NCBI GenBank assembly: GCA_964532405.1 | Contig: CAZHIC010000035.1 | Location: forward strand, 1 to 23,042 | Source of the DNA: PALSA-1006 sp964532405 | GTDB taxonomy: Bacteria > Pseudomonadota > Gammaproteobacteria > Burkholderiales > Gallionellaceae | Length of the DNA: 23,042 nucleotides | Direction of reading: 5' to 3' | Shown here: positions 22,994 to 23,042 of the stretch, piece after piece | Position numbering within the stretch: position 1 is the stretch's first letter | Layout: every line of letters begins with the position of its first letter | Translations under genes and position numbers: made by a program | The notes under the pieces: model-generated | Seen by the model: the letters and a program-made list of their open reading frames with translations, nothing else | Databases searched by the model: none | Told to the model about the DNA's origin: nothing

Positions 22994-23042
22994 GCGCACC
23001 TCTTCGCTGCACGGCAGATGAAGTTGAGATAAAAAAGTTCTT
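22994..23042 (+). other. Probable rRNA operon leader (cut by right edge)
   Basis: The leader holds an imperfect hairpin CTTCGCTGC...GCAGATGAAG and ends in AAAGTTCTT. From memory, betaproteobacterial 16S leaders carry GTTCTTTAAAAAT (boxA-like) a short way before the 16S gene. No mature rRNA sequence is inside the window, so this is an inference. Confidence 0.5.

Overview
The window looks like chromosomal DNA of a betaproteobacterium. The Gallionella/Sideroxydans-Nitrosomonadales neighbourhood is my best guess, but no marker here proves it. The grounds are a 327-residue Mdh of the type seen in that class, a cytochrome b561-YceI-YceI operon, an NMT1-sensor diguanylate cyclase, and a right edge that resembles a betaproteobacterial rRNA operon leader.

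Left part (1-3772): accessory DNA. A visibly AT-rich gene, cut by the left edge, encodes an SF2 helicase with a C-terminal PD-(D/E)XK nuclease motif, which suggests DNA defence. It is followed by two damaged genes of kinds often carried in restriction/defence islands: a YhcG/DUF1016 remnant with an internal deletion and a lost C-terminus, and a Fic gene broken by a frameshift. Two operator-like palindromes with a common core lie in and behind the YhcG remnant.

Middle-left (3789-7489): a plus-strand run of a 3-ketoacyl-CoA thiolase, two tandem chalcone-isomerase-like periplasmic proteins and an uncharacterised ATP-grasp protein. The last carries a palindromic repeat translated in frame.

Middle (7499-12315): three minus-strand genes, namely an NMT1-GAF-PAS-GGDEF diguanylate cyclase, malate dehydrogenase (with a strong terminator) and a LysR regulator. 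The LysR gene is divergent from a pirin gene at 12407. Long inverted repeats of two kinds lie beside mdh and before the cytochrome b561 operon.

Middle-right (12407-19066): pirin, then the b561-yceI-yceI operon, an Old Yellow Enzyme reductase, a degenerate EAL-CBS-GGDEF protein whose leader holds a 6.9-copy octamer tandem repeat, and a FrnE/DsbA-like oxidoreductase.

Right (19099-23042): an outer-membrane beta-barrel protein, a trxB-smr operon, a divergent MltB-like lytic transglycosylase, a convergent NlpC/P60 lipoprotein, an initiator tRNA-Met with its own sigma70 promoter, and a near-consensus promoter at the right edge that probably starts an rRNA operon.

Two themes recur. There are two c-di-GMP-type proteins, one perhaps switched by a repeat. 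There are also redox and envelope functions (b561, YceI, OYE, FrnE, TrxB, pirin). The most unusual items are the helicase-nuclease, the octamer repeat before the EAL gene, the palindrome inside the ATP-grasp gene and the palindrome pair near 2803/2866.
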